A DNA stretch of 64,000 nucleotides. Origin: Bretschneidera sinensis. Lineage: Eukaryota; Streptophyta; Magnoliopsida; Brassicales; Akaniaceae. The stretch's first letter is position 1, and each line of letters starts with the position of its first letter. Shown in pieces: positions 47,659 to 59,600 of this stretch. Location of the stretch: assembly GCA_023935145.1 (NCBI GenBank), contig CM043704.1, positions 99,433,873-99,497,872 on the forward strand, read 5' to 3'. A program made the translations under genes and the position numbers. Under the pieces are notes generated by a model, which ran no database searches, was not told where the DNA came from, and worked only from the letters and a program-made list of their open reading frames with translations.

Positions 47659-49520
47659 CCAATTACTAATTGACTGTTCGAGTATTACAAAAAGGTGGCT
47701 GAATTAAAGATAATTTAGTTAAAGTAAAAAGAAAATTTTGTTATGGTATCAAATTGCAGGAATATTGTAATGCAATATTAATTTGGAACTTCGGCATCTG
47801 GCGAAACATAATAAGAGATTCTTTGTTGGTATAAATAAAGTATCGAAAATGTCAACTCTCATGCACAAATCAAGACACGACATAAACTGTTGGGTACGTA
47901 CTACGTAGGGCTAAGAGAATTCCTTATTTTCTTAACCCGTTTTTCTCATACATTAATTAATTAATTAAAACTCTTTATTTAATTTAATCCTTCGAATATT
48001 TGTCTTCACTTACTAATTACAATATACACAATCTCTCTCTCTCTCTGTCTCTCTCTCTCTCGTTTGGTCTTCATGCACACACACATATATAATTATATAG
48101 AAAAGCCAATTTTCATTGTCTTGTAGCGAACCTAATCCTTGAATGATTCCTCTTTGGGTTCCCAAAGAATTAAAAAAAAATGGTCTCTCATGTCACGACA
48201 AAATTTCCAAATTCTCTCTAAGATGCCTTGGAAAGTAAATCCTTGGACGGTAGGAAAAAAGATGGTGAAGTCGGACAACATCCTTGAATTTTTTACTCTA
48301 CTATCATTAACCATTTTCGATCTCCTTATATTATTTCACTTCCTTAAGTTGGGTAAGTCCAATTATATGTGTTCGTTCAAATTGTTTATAGGACCATTAG
48401 ACCTTATATATAAACACAAATTACACGAATCATACCATCACTCAAAAATACTAATCAAGTTAAGTTAGTTTTTAAGATCAATAAAACATAATATTGATAT
48501 TCGATGTGATTCATCACAGTTTGCTTTTTTCTTTCTTTAATATATTATGATGGTTCGGACAATTTTTTCTTCTTCAAAATTTTTGGACATATTATAACGA
48601 GGGTTGTACTCATGGATCATTTGAGATCAACTCCTCTGTCGTAAATAATTGTAAAGTAAAATATACAGTACATATAAATTTTGATTATAAAATGATCTCC
48701 ACCACATTTTTAAATTAAAGAGTAAATCTATATATAAAAATAGTGTATTGCATACTTTACTTCATAATTTTTACTACAAATAATGATTTGTTCCCGATAA
48801 TTTATGGTCTATCATACTTAAGTTTGTAACTGCATATTTACAATATATAGACAAATGTGCTGATTAGTTGAACCTTTAAATTAATTAACATCTCTTTTTT
48901 TTTTGACGGATCACCTCCTCCTTTCTTTAATTCATGGGAGATCAAATTCAAATTATTGTTCAATTATTTGAGTTTAATATCATTTTCAACCTAATAAATA
49001 AGAGGCGGAATCACACTCGGTAGGACTTGAACCTACATATCCATTTTTTTTTTTTTGCTGAAGAAGATCAAATCGTATTAATAAAAAGAGATCAACAATG
49101 ATCGATCACGGTAATTATTGCCATACACCATCCCTAAACAACACCAAAACTCTTAATTAATCATCATAAATTTCTCTTTATTGGTAAACAAAATAGAGTA
49201 ATTTCATCTTCACCATGTTTTTTTTTCATTTTTTTTCTTGTATTAATTACTTCAATAATATTATAAGGGATATATTGATCTTGAAGTTAGAATCAATAGT
49301 TGGCAGGCAGTCCCTTGCTCATCTCCCTAATTTTTTATGAATTAGATCATCACCTTGTTGGGTGGCCCTATGCTCTCTCAAATTAAGGATTGGGATAAAG
49401 ACAAGACAATAATCAAAGTGATAAGAATATATACAACATAAACTAAAATCATAGGGAACAGCAATAAGAACAATAGGACGGAAAAATAATTAGTATTAAA
49501 AATCAAGGGATATATATGAA

Positions 49521-49541
49521 GTTATATATATATATATATAT
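49521..49541. repeat. AT dinucleotide microsatellite
   Basis: A run of about 10 TA units after tgaagt, one of three AT arrays within 400 bp. Confidence 0.85.
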
Positions 49542-49604
49542 GGTTGGTGTACTCAGTTCGATGAAGAAGATGGTCTACCTAGCTTCCTCTCAATGCACTT
49601 GCAC

Positions 49605-49606
<2 letters not shown>

Positions 49607-49656
<50 letters not shown>
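49607..49656. repeat. long AT dinucleotide microsatellite
   Basis: About 24 uninterrupted TA units, the longest simple repeat in the window. Length is error-prone in any assembly. Confidence 0.95.
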
Positions 49657-49660
<4 letters not shown>

Positions 49661-49878
49661 AGAGTAATTAATTACAAATGGAATTTCTAAATCTATAATT
49701 ACAAAACAAAGAGCTAGGTCAGTCTCCAGCAAAGGTCAACTAACTATAAAGATTTTCACAGATGGGTAGGAGAGAAAAAGATGGACAAGCTGTCAAAAAA
49801 CAATGGTAACGAGAAAGGCTCAACAAGTCACATGATTTTCAACAGTACTGCTAGCTAACTACTACATAGAAACAATGG

Positions 49879-49887
<9 letters not shown>

Positions 49888-49926
<39 letters not shown>
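49888..49926. repeat. AT dinucleotide microsatellite
   Basis: About 18 TA units following cgtaa, the third array in this cluster upstream of the GARP gene. Confidence 0.93.
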
Positions 49927-49929
<3 letters not shown>

Positions 49930-50974
49930 TAATTAATTATATAGAGTAGAGAGATCAAGCGATGCGACCATTGTCTTCTGTATATATATTATTACATATA
50001 TTCTGCATCGATCATTATTTAATACTATTATTTTATATTAATTCATGTGGTCTAAGAATATTTGAAATATACATACTTGAAGCTTAATTTCAACACATTC
50101 CTACCAAATGTTCCGTAATGCAAACCTAAATTTCTCATTACAAAAAAGGAACAACACCACTCAATGAAAAGCTTCCTTCGCCTCTCTTTCTCGGACCGAC
50201 GACGAGCTAATTACTTCCTTCTTTTCTCTGATGGGTAAGTTTGGATCAACTTCTCTTCTATATAATCTAATTTCTAGTGCTATAAAAGCTGTTATTTATT
50301 AGGTTACTTATTCAGAAAGAAAGAAAAATTAATTTAGTACATATGCTGAATTCATGGCTGTCGGTTAGATCAAATTAATGAAACTGGACATATTATGTGT
50401 TATCGTTACCATCTGTTGTTTTTAATGATCTGGTCAAATTTAGATAGGAAAAGTAAATATTAATGGATCTTTTTCATCATCAATGGTTTGTCTGCATTAT
50501 ATTACTATATCACCTCTCTTCTTCATGTGTAGTTGAAGAGAATTTCAGTATATCTTTGGAAAAATGTTTCTTTAGGATCTTAGAGCTTTAAATGCTGTTT
50601 TGTTAATTTTGAGTATCATTGAGCTAAATCACTATTTTATAAAAACTATTTCATAAATCATATCCGGCCTCTTCTTAACCTTATTCTTCTCTTAATCTGA
50701 TGTATCGGATGAGCACGAAGTACCTTGTTTCACTTTCTACTTTTGGATATTATGATCATGTGACTTCTGTAATAGTATATTTTCAATCCACTCTCTTCTT
50801 AATTAGGGTTACATATATATAGTAAAAGTCCCATGACCTAGAAACCATCGCAGGCATGGGTTCTAATTAACATTATGTCACAAACAATTCTTCATCACCT
50901 CCATTAATTCTATGATATCTAATTAGTACTAGTATAATTATCAGTGGACTGGAGTCTATGAAGAAGCTGTGTAG

Positions 50975-53900
50975 ATGAATAGTGTGGTACAGTATTCCAA
51001 GATGGGTGAGAGAATAGAGATATCTGATGAAGAAAACAGCATTAATGGAAGCGAGATTCGAGGCGAAGGCTCTTCTCTAGGCAGTTCTGACCATCAGAAG
51101 TGTAATTCATCCTTCGACTTGAACGAAGAAGCATTAATTGATGATGAGAATGCGAATGTCGAGTTTGTTGATCAGGAAAATAAAATAATGATGGAAGTTG
51201 GTGGGAGAAGTTGTAGTAATAGTAGTAGTAGTGCAACAACAGTTAGACAATATGTTAGATCAAAGATGCCGAGGCTCCGTTGGACACCTGAGCTCCATCT
51301 CTCTTTCGTTCATGCTGTTCAAAGGCTTGGCGGACAAGACAGTAAGCTATTTTTATATTTTTTAATTTTATTTTCTAATCAAAATCATTATACACATGTT
51401 GATTCAATAATCAATTTGATATTTGCAATACTGGAATTGATTATATTTCTTTTCTATTTTTGGAAATATTTACAGGAGCAACTCCCAAATTAGTTCTTCA
51501 GTTAATGAATGTAAGAGGACTTAGCATTGCTCATGTCAAGAGTCACCTACAGGTGAATAATAGGATCCATTGTCAGCTCTTTCTTACATTTGGTTAGTTT
51601 AAATTTCCATTTTCTTCTTACAATCATGAATTTTTTAATTTTCAGATGTACCGAAGTAAGAAGCTCGATGAGTCTGGCCAAGGTAAGTAAAACTTCAAAA
51701 TCAGTTCAACAATACTTTTTTAGATATTATTTATTTTAACGTTACCTAAACCCTTACAAATATAATTCAGTTACGGTTGAGATATTTGCGTGTAGCCCAA
51801 TTGATAATTATTTACACATCTCTTTTGAGGAAAATGTCCCAAGTTTGAAACTTTGAAACACCACTTTCAATTATCAATAGAAGAAAAACAAAATTAAGTT
51901 CGTTGAGTTAATTTCGACTTATCTAACTAGCCTTAATTACATCATTTGTCACCCGTTAAATGCATAAATTCTTTGTAAGATTAGGTCTACCGCGTGATAT
52001 GTAGACCAAACCAATGAGAATTTGTCATATATACACAAATCAATTCTAATTGCCTAAACTTAGGTTATGAAATTTTCCTCGATCAAATTATAGGCATATA
52101 TTTTTTCTCACTAGATGAAAGAGACAAAATAGATTTTATTTTCTTTGTATCTCACAATTAAAAATACTTTTAATCCAAAAAAATTAATTTCATGAACCAA
52201 TCCTTAAGTAAGAATCTTTCTTAACCATGATTTATTAAGTTTGGTTATCTAATTAAATATATATGATACATTTTCATTGGTTTGGTATAATAAACCCAGT
52301 CTATCCAAGAATTTTTCAACTAACTAGAGAAAATGGGTTTGTCCCTCTCCTTTCGATAGTCCAATCAAGGCCTCATAACATGCAGCTATGTATACCTTTG
52401 TTCTGGTCATTTTCCTCCATTTTCTATTGAAGTCCTCTTTCTATTGCACCTTCAATAGAAAATGGAGTCAACATTAATTTTCATGGATATTTTTATTATA
52501 AGCTCATGAAATATTTTTGCGTGGTTTGTACAGTTTTATCTCATACAAATGGGCCAATAATGCAAGGAAGAGATCACGTTTTCGAGATGTACCAAAGGTT
52601 GAGCTCTCATGGGAATTTTAGAATGGACAACAGAACCCAATTCCCTTCTCAAGTTTTCAAGCAGCACCCACATGATTTCAAACCTCCCACTTCAAGGTTA
52701 TAATTATCAATTCATTCGAAAAACTCTTGTTTAGACTCAAGTTATGAGAAGTACTTGAATAGGGAGGCATCGAGTATCATCTAACGACAAGATATCTCAC
52801 ATGATTTCGATCTAGACAAAAATTTCTCTTAAATATCATTTTTTCTCTTCTCTTATCTTTTTTTTTTTTTTTTCCATATATAGATTTCAACATTGGGACT
52901 TCCAGCATTAATGAACCATCGGCAAGATCAAGCTCACCATGGAGCAAAGAATTCGGGTTAGAAATGGGTATTATTAATTCTGAGCCAACGAGCTTTCAAA
53001 ACGGCAATAAGTTGACAAGGTGGAACCTGTTCCAAGCAAGGGAAGCAATAACAAGAAATATTAATTATAATGGCCCCAATTAGACCCACCAGATTTCTTG
53101 AAGACAAGAAGTGGCCTCCCCGAGAATTTATGAGTAATATTGGAAATGAAGCAAGGGTAGAGTCAGAAACAATTGTATTACTCCTGCAGGAATTTCCTTG
53201 GATGATGATCATAACTATTTTGCACAACCATCTACATGGAGTATCAAAGAAGATAACACCATCACCAATCAAATTCAATCCAATACGTTGATCTCTGGTA
53301 GATGTGATCATCCTCACCAATTTATACCCTTATCTCGCCTTGAGGTAACTTCCTTTCTCTCTGAACTCTTTAGTTCTTACGCACGACAACTATAACATTT
53401 ACATGAGATAAATTATTAGATAAACAGTACCTATGTAGATCACATTCACATTATGGCTACAGTATAGCTTCGCCTGCGAGACCAACATCTTTTGTCATTA
53501 GTGAGTTTGGTTTATATGATAGGCACGGTCTAATTAATAATTTATTCTCGTTTACAAGTTTGATTGAAATTTTTTTTTTTCTTTTATTCAAAATAATATT
53601 TTATTGCATGTTTAAGATGGAGAGTAACGAAGGAAAAAGGAAACCTCTTGTTTTGATTTTTTTTCCTTTTCTCTCTCTTTTCTAAATAAATATATAAAAA
53701 ATAGATTTATTGTATTATATATAATAAATCGCCTAATTCGAAACAATACCTTAAAATTGATTGGTACCAATACATACCGTACCCAATAAAGAAAACAGGA
53801 CCTCATCTGTTACAGTATTAATAACTTTGGTATATAACTGTTGGGATTTTACCCCTAAAATCCATTTATTCAAATTTCAGACAATAAACAAACAAATATC

Positions 53901-54815
53901 AAGTACAAAATTATTTAATGTGGTTTGGTAACCTTCTTGCTTATGCCACCAACAAAGTCACAATTTTATTAATCTTTAACAACTTTAGGAAAAACAAAAT
54001 TATTACTCTCACAACCCAAAATCTCCAATACACCCAAAACTTTCCACCTAGCTTTAGTAATAATATTGGAATTATGAGTATGTTACAAACCTTTGTCTAA
54101 TGTCTTTTTTATATAAAAAATATTTTCCTAATATTATTAGGAAAAGAATAACAAAAACACAATAAACTACTATTACCATTCCTACTAGAATAAGCAACCA
54201 TAAAATAAAAAAACAATTTTTCTCAAATCAATTAAAAGTCCTTATATGAATTGAGTCAAAATTCTAACAATGTACATATATGGTGGGTGTAACTCTTCAT
54301 TTTTTTAAATCATCGTTTTTTTTAATTCCTCGGATTGAAAGAATTTGGAGAACAAAATAGAAGAGCGCATTATATCATTTCATCTCTTTATTTTTTTGAA
54401 CGTCGAAACAAGAGATACATGTACTCCTCAATTTTCTTTCTTCCTCTCTTCCTTTTCATACCCATTCTTTTTTTCCCCTACAAAATCCCCAAAACATCGG
54501 GTAGGTGTTAATATTTAAGCCAGATGAGAATTATAGTTATATATAATTATGCAGGTTAACAGGTTCCAAGAAGAGCAACAGTGCATAAACGAGGAGATGT
54601 TGCAAGCAGGAGCAAGCACTGCAGCCAGAGAGACATTGAAAGAGCAGAAATGGTTACCCGATTTACAGTTAAGCTTACGTCACGAAAGCAGCTTTGATGG
54701 TGGCAGCGAGATGAGTAGTGATCGTCGTGAAGGCAGCACAAAAGAAATCAACACAATGCTATCCCTTTCTTTGTCACCCTCTTCATCGAGGCAACAAGCA
54801 GTTAGTACTATGTAG
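50975..54815 (+). CDS. GARP/G2-like MYB-related transcription factor with frame-broken exon 5
   Basis: Probable DNA-binding repressor in the nucleus. Six exons: 50975-51341, 51476-51552, 51646-51682, 52534-52696, 52884-53344 and 54555-54815. The G2-like DNA-binding domain (about residues 98-155) spans exons 1-3: MPRLRWTPELHLSFVHAVQ, RATPKLVLQLMNVRGLS, HVKSHLQMYRSKK. Two EAR-type repression motifs are visible, FDLNEEA near residue 47 and LSLSLSP at the C-terminus. Exon 4 (MQGRDHVFEMYQRLSSHG) is in frame. Exon 5 is 461 bp, but the phases of its neighbours require 3n+1, so it is off by one. Recognisable sequence in it moves between frames at least three times: RFQHWDF; then SPWSKEFGLEMGIINSEPTS to YNGP; then IRPTRFLEDKKWPPREF; then GISLDDDHNYF to SRLE. 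Exon 6 is fully open. Read literally the protein stops shortly after exon 4. It is either decaying or the sequence has indel errors. Confidence 0.82.
53839..54269. mobile_element. probable solo LTR in GARP intron 5
   Basis: 431 bp starting TGTTGGGATTTTACCCC and ending AAAATTCTAACA, with TG...CA ends and matching terminal TGTT/AACA. It contains aatgtggtttggtaacc followed by cttgcttatg-ccac, a phrase I associate with copia-type LTRs. The flanking pentamers (ATAAC and ATGTA) do not match, so the ends or the target duplication are uncertain. Confidence 0.5.
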
Positions 54816-56643
54816 TGGTAGACATAAAGATACAAGTGCTGAAGTTTGGATTTACAAACAAAAGATTGCAGTTAATAAAGCTCAACATTTGGGATGAGTA
54901 CTTAAGATCTGACCATGCCAGTTTGAGCATAGGAGTCATATCTTGTAAGTACTTATCTCAACTTATCTTTCAGTTCTTCAGTTTACACGTTTAAGGTTAA
55001 TTAAAGATCATGAGTTGTTTGTTTTTCATTTGCAATTGATGAATGTGTAGTTCTTTCTCTTGAATTTGTTCGAAAACCACATTAATTAGTTAAGAAATGG
55101 TTAAATTGTAGTTAAAACCTCTTTCAATCGATCTTTCACTTTTTTAACCCTTCTAATATTTCGTTGGTGTTATTGGCATTCCGTTTATTTGTTTAACTTA
55201 CAATAATATTTTTAATTGAAGTTATATGCTTTTGAGAATACAATTTAATTAATGACATTATTGTAAGTCTAAGTACCAAAACAAAATAGGAGGAGAATCA
55301 ATAATAATTTTTGGAATGTCAATAAGATCACTTTTTGATCTTTTTCTTTTTTTTTTCTTTTACTTTTTTTCTTCTACTAAACGCATAATCTCAAGTTTAG
55401 TTGATATATGTGATTATGTGGGGTTGTTTAATTATCCAACAAAAAGGGGGATAAATTCAAATTGGATTTTGATGCCTACTTAATCTAGTATGATATAAGT
55501 TTTAGGTCTACTATTAAAAAAAATAAGAAAGAAAGTTTTAGGTCAAATAGTTATTATTGGTTGCACATAGCCCATGTGAGAGTAATATCTTAATTTTGAT
55601 CCAATATTTCATCATTTCAATTAAAATTAAAAGATATTGAGTTAGTCATTGATTTTAATAGACAATTTATTCAAGCACTCATTTGATATTCACAAACATG
55701 ATTAGTTGGGATTAAAGTAGAATTGAACCAGAAACTTTAAGGTGAAATAAAGTGGTAATACGTGTGTCCATATTTTAATTAGTTAATTTAAAGGATTGAC
55801 TAAGTTTATTGATTTCATCCAAATCTCATGTTTGGTTGACACGATTAACACTGTTTAGAGTCAAATGATACATTTTTCCCTTAGTTTTTAAAATGAGCAA
55901 TTTAACTTATAACATTCACAAATTGATGCAATCTTTACCATCTGTTTGATTTATGTAAAAATCTTCATCATGTGCAGTAGCTCACGTGAGCTCTTTAGAG
56001 CTAAAATTTCTCGTCGTATCAATCGACTGTTAAAATTCTCTACATCACCTGACTATTAATTGCTCCTTCTTTTTTATTTTTTAATTTCTCACATACAAGA
56101 TTGATGTGATAAGAATTTAGCGCAAAAAAACTCACGTTTGCACGTGATAGAGATTTTGATGAAAATGAGACGGATGACTGTGATTGCACCAATTTAATGA
56201 AATTAAAGGTTAAATTGCTACTTTTAAAAACTAATCGAAAAATATATCACTTGACCCAAAACTGAGGAAAAAATTGCAAATAAGAAAAAAAAAAAGAAGA
56301 GATGTAGGAGCAAACATTTAGATTTACCTCGCTCTTTTCCGAATCCCCATTTCTACATGGGCTTAGGAAGTTGGGATAGTAGCAGGCCTAGTGGGCCTTG
56401 ATCGAGGAGGATCACTCCTTTTTGTATTATGCCTAAACCACTCTTCCAAAAAGTTGCACGTTGGTGGTTAAAATGGACAATTTAGGTAACAATGTACAAT
56501 ACGAAGCAGCACATTTGATATCCAGTGTAGCTATCAATCTATTTGTAGAAGTAAAGCTCGTTGAAACCCTGAAAACCCTAGCTTCTCTCTCTAGAAGAAA
56601 CTCCAAAACCCACGCTCTTTCTCTACACTCACCACCACTAGCC
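54816..56643. other. GARP 3' flank and MORF promoter
   Basis: AT-rich, no recognised gene. About 56470-56643 is probably the MORF leader (pyrimidine-rich, with ccaccacta just before the ATG). Confidence 0.4.
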
Positions 56644-59600
56644 ATGGCTCTGCACTCACTTCGCCTCCGGAGAACCCTAACCATCAGTCTCCTCTCTCAA
56701 CCGCTTTCTCTATCTCTCCCCACCAACAAACCCTACGATTTCCTCCATCGTCGTCTTCTTCTCTTCTGAAATCCCCTATTTTGACCCAACAATCCTCGAT
56801 TTCCATCGCTCAATCTGGGCCGTTGAGATGGAATCAAACGTGGCTTTATTCATCGAAACCGTACAAGGTATACAAGGAGGGGAGACGAGATGCACGCCTG
56901 ATATGGTACTCTTCGAAGGATGCGATTACAACCACTGGCTCATCACCATGGACTTCCCCAAGGACCCTCAGCCCACCAGAGAAGAAATGATCGCCACCTA
57001 CGAGCAGACCTGCGCCAAGGCCTCAACATCAGGTCCCATTTCCAAACTTCTCGCTCTCTCTTCCTGTCTGTGTATACACATGTATATATGTATATGTATG
57101 TGTGCATATTGATTTTTAGGGTAATTTTTTTTGTTGATCAGTAAATTATTTTTTTTGGCTCCTTAATTCTGCTGCTGCTGCTGCTAGTGGTTGCTCCCAA
57201 CTTACCCTTGCAAAGGAGTGCAAATTACAGTTTTCTAGTTATCAAGTTATTTTGTGTGCCTTAGTGATACGCTCAACTCGTTGACTGCATATTAGACACA
57301 TTGCTCATTTAATTGATAGTGCTTTTTAATTTTTTCGTTTGGCTGCAAGGAGGCGTGTTTTATTTTATTTCATTTTTAAGATATTTCCTTCTCTTAATGC
57401 AATTGCTTTTGAGCTTTTTTATTCTAGGTATCTATCAAATGTTTTGTAATGGCATTATAATGGTGTGATGGCTTCACACCCCCAACACTTTTGTTTAATG
57501 GGTATTTTTTTTGTCATTAAGAGCTTGTAGAGTTCATTGGATTTTTATCTTGTAAATGATTTTGTAAATGGGTTTTTGGTTATTCGTTCTCAACCCTTTC
57601 TAATGTTTTTATGGTGAATAAACTGTGTAGATTTTGTGCTGTTGAAGGGAGGGAGTTTTGAATTTAACTCAAGAATTCTAATTTTTAAAGAAATGATTAG
57701 TTATAGCTGTTATACTACAAATGAAGATAATGAACGTGAATTATTTTACTAAAGATTAGTGGGTGGAGAGGCCGGTTGATGCTCTTAAATATTGGTGGGC
57801 TTAATACCCTTGATTTTTTCTCGGAATTTTTTTTTGTAAATGAGATTCATCTCTTAGACTTCATAGATTCACTATCTACAGTATAGTCTTTTTTGTACAT
57901 GACTGGCACCCCCTTGGTACCCTTGATATATGTATAATACTTTTATTTATCAAAAAAATTTATTTGACTACATATTAATTAATTAATTACAACAACAAAA
58001 TGAAAATTCGTTTTAGTTAAGTTGCATACGATAGATTCTGCTAAAGAGAACAAGGATAAGAATGAAAAAGAAATGGTCATACAGTAGATAGATTGCTTAG
58101 GTCTGGGCAAAAAAATCCAGAAATCTAACTCGAAACCAAACCAAAAATTGGTTAACCAAATTTTTTCAGTTTAATTAGTTCGAAATTCTAAATATCTTGG
58201 TTATTGATTAGGTTATGTTTTTTATTTTTCAAAAATCGGTTAATTGAACCGAATCAATAATCTAAAATATTATAAATAATGTGTATGCATGACGACAGTT
58301 TACTGGACGGTGCAAAGAAATACTATGAATCTTTTAACGTTGAAGTATATAAAACTTTATGGATTATGTTTTGAACTAATAATTAACCTATATGAGAGTG
58401 AGTAATTAAAACCAACAATAAACTTCCCACTTTTAATGTTAGATTTATGTATGCGAATTGAACGCTTACTCCATATGTTTTTTTTAATTTGCATGAAGCT
58501 TTTATTAATAAAAAAATTGAATGGGAAAAATTTAAGTCTGGTTTGGTTTGGTTAACCGATAGTTAACGATATAATCTTTGGTTAACCAAATGAAAGTGTT
58601 TGGTTTTTGTTATGGTTTTTGGCGAACCGAAAATTTCGGTTTGGGAAAGGTTTTGACTGTTCGGTTCGGTAACTGAACTGTTCCTACCCCTATTTGCACT
58701 GGACATGTAATGGGACATTGCCATATCTTGATTCATGAAGCATTAAGAAAATAATTCATGTAGAACCTGAGAGGTCTCAGTTAATTGGCCCTGATGGAAT
58801 CAACTTTTTTTACTGTACCTGTTCCTCTCCATTATGTCCCCTTTGGAATTTCTTTTTCTTCCTTCAGTTGTGGGTATGAAGGGGTTGGGTGTGGCTACTT
58901 CAGCCAAAAGATGGTTATTGACCCTAAAATGTTAGGCTTCCTGCTTAGTATCTTAACACAATAAGATGGGTGCTTTTCCTTGGTAGTTACTAGTTAGGAG
59001 CCTTTGTTGATGTGCTTATTTACTTCTTCTTTTTTTATGGATTTTGCATATAATTGACAACATAGGTAGCTTAGATTAAATGTATTCGATTTCAGTGTTG
59101 AAATATTCTTCAATTGCTACCTTGGGTAGCTTTAACAGTATTTTGAAATAATCACTCTGAATTTTGGTTAATCATGATGTTTATAGTTTGGAAGAGGCAA
59201 AACAGAAAATCTATGCTTGTAGTACAACAACTTATCAGGGATTTCAGGCTGTAATGACAGAAGAAGAGTCGGAAAGGTTTAGGGGTAAGCATTTGTAGCA
59301 CTTTTTTCATAAATTTTTATCAAAAAAAAAAATTGTAGCACTTTTTTCACTGAGAAAAATCATATATAGATGCTAACTTCTCCGGTTTTGCTTTTGAACA
59401 GATATACCTGGGGTTGTTTTCATTTTGCCAGATTCGTACATTGATCCTGTAAACAAGGAGTATGGAGGTGGGAATTTTTCCTCTTATCAGATGTCTTTTT
59501 TTCTTTGTAGGGATTACTCGTTTTCTGCTCACAAACTGATCTAATCCGATATCCTATTTTGGCTGGCATTTGACTGTCTAACTGTTCGATTTTGTACTTC

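Larger units (their letters stand above)
45136..50974. other. long intergenic region upstream of the GARP gene
   Basis: Almost 6 kb without a recognised gene. A 109-codon open frame at 48139-48468 has no identifiable domain and I do not support it. CT runs lie at about 46082-46110 and 48031-48061, and long AT runs are listed separately. Near 50161-50235 a CT-rich segment ending GATGG|GTAAGT could be a noncoding first exon of the GARP gene. A 6-codon upstream frame (ATG at 50958) overlaps the GARP start codon. Confidence 0.4.

Noticed and set aside
48139..48468. 109-codon open frame as a gene
   Set aside because: No recognisable domain, biased hydrophobic low-complexity text, no splice or leader context, and an overlapping open frame on the other strand. 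Chance opening in AT-rich DNA is more likely.
49012..49027. Box B-like ggttcaagtcc on the minus strand as a second SINE or tRNA
   Set aside because: No box A at the right distance on the minus strand and no tRNA fold or target duplication.
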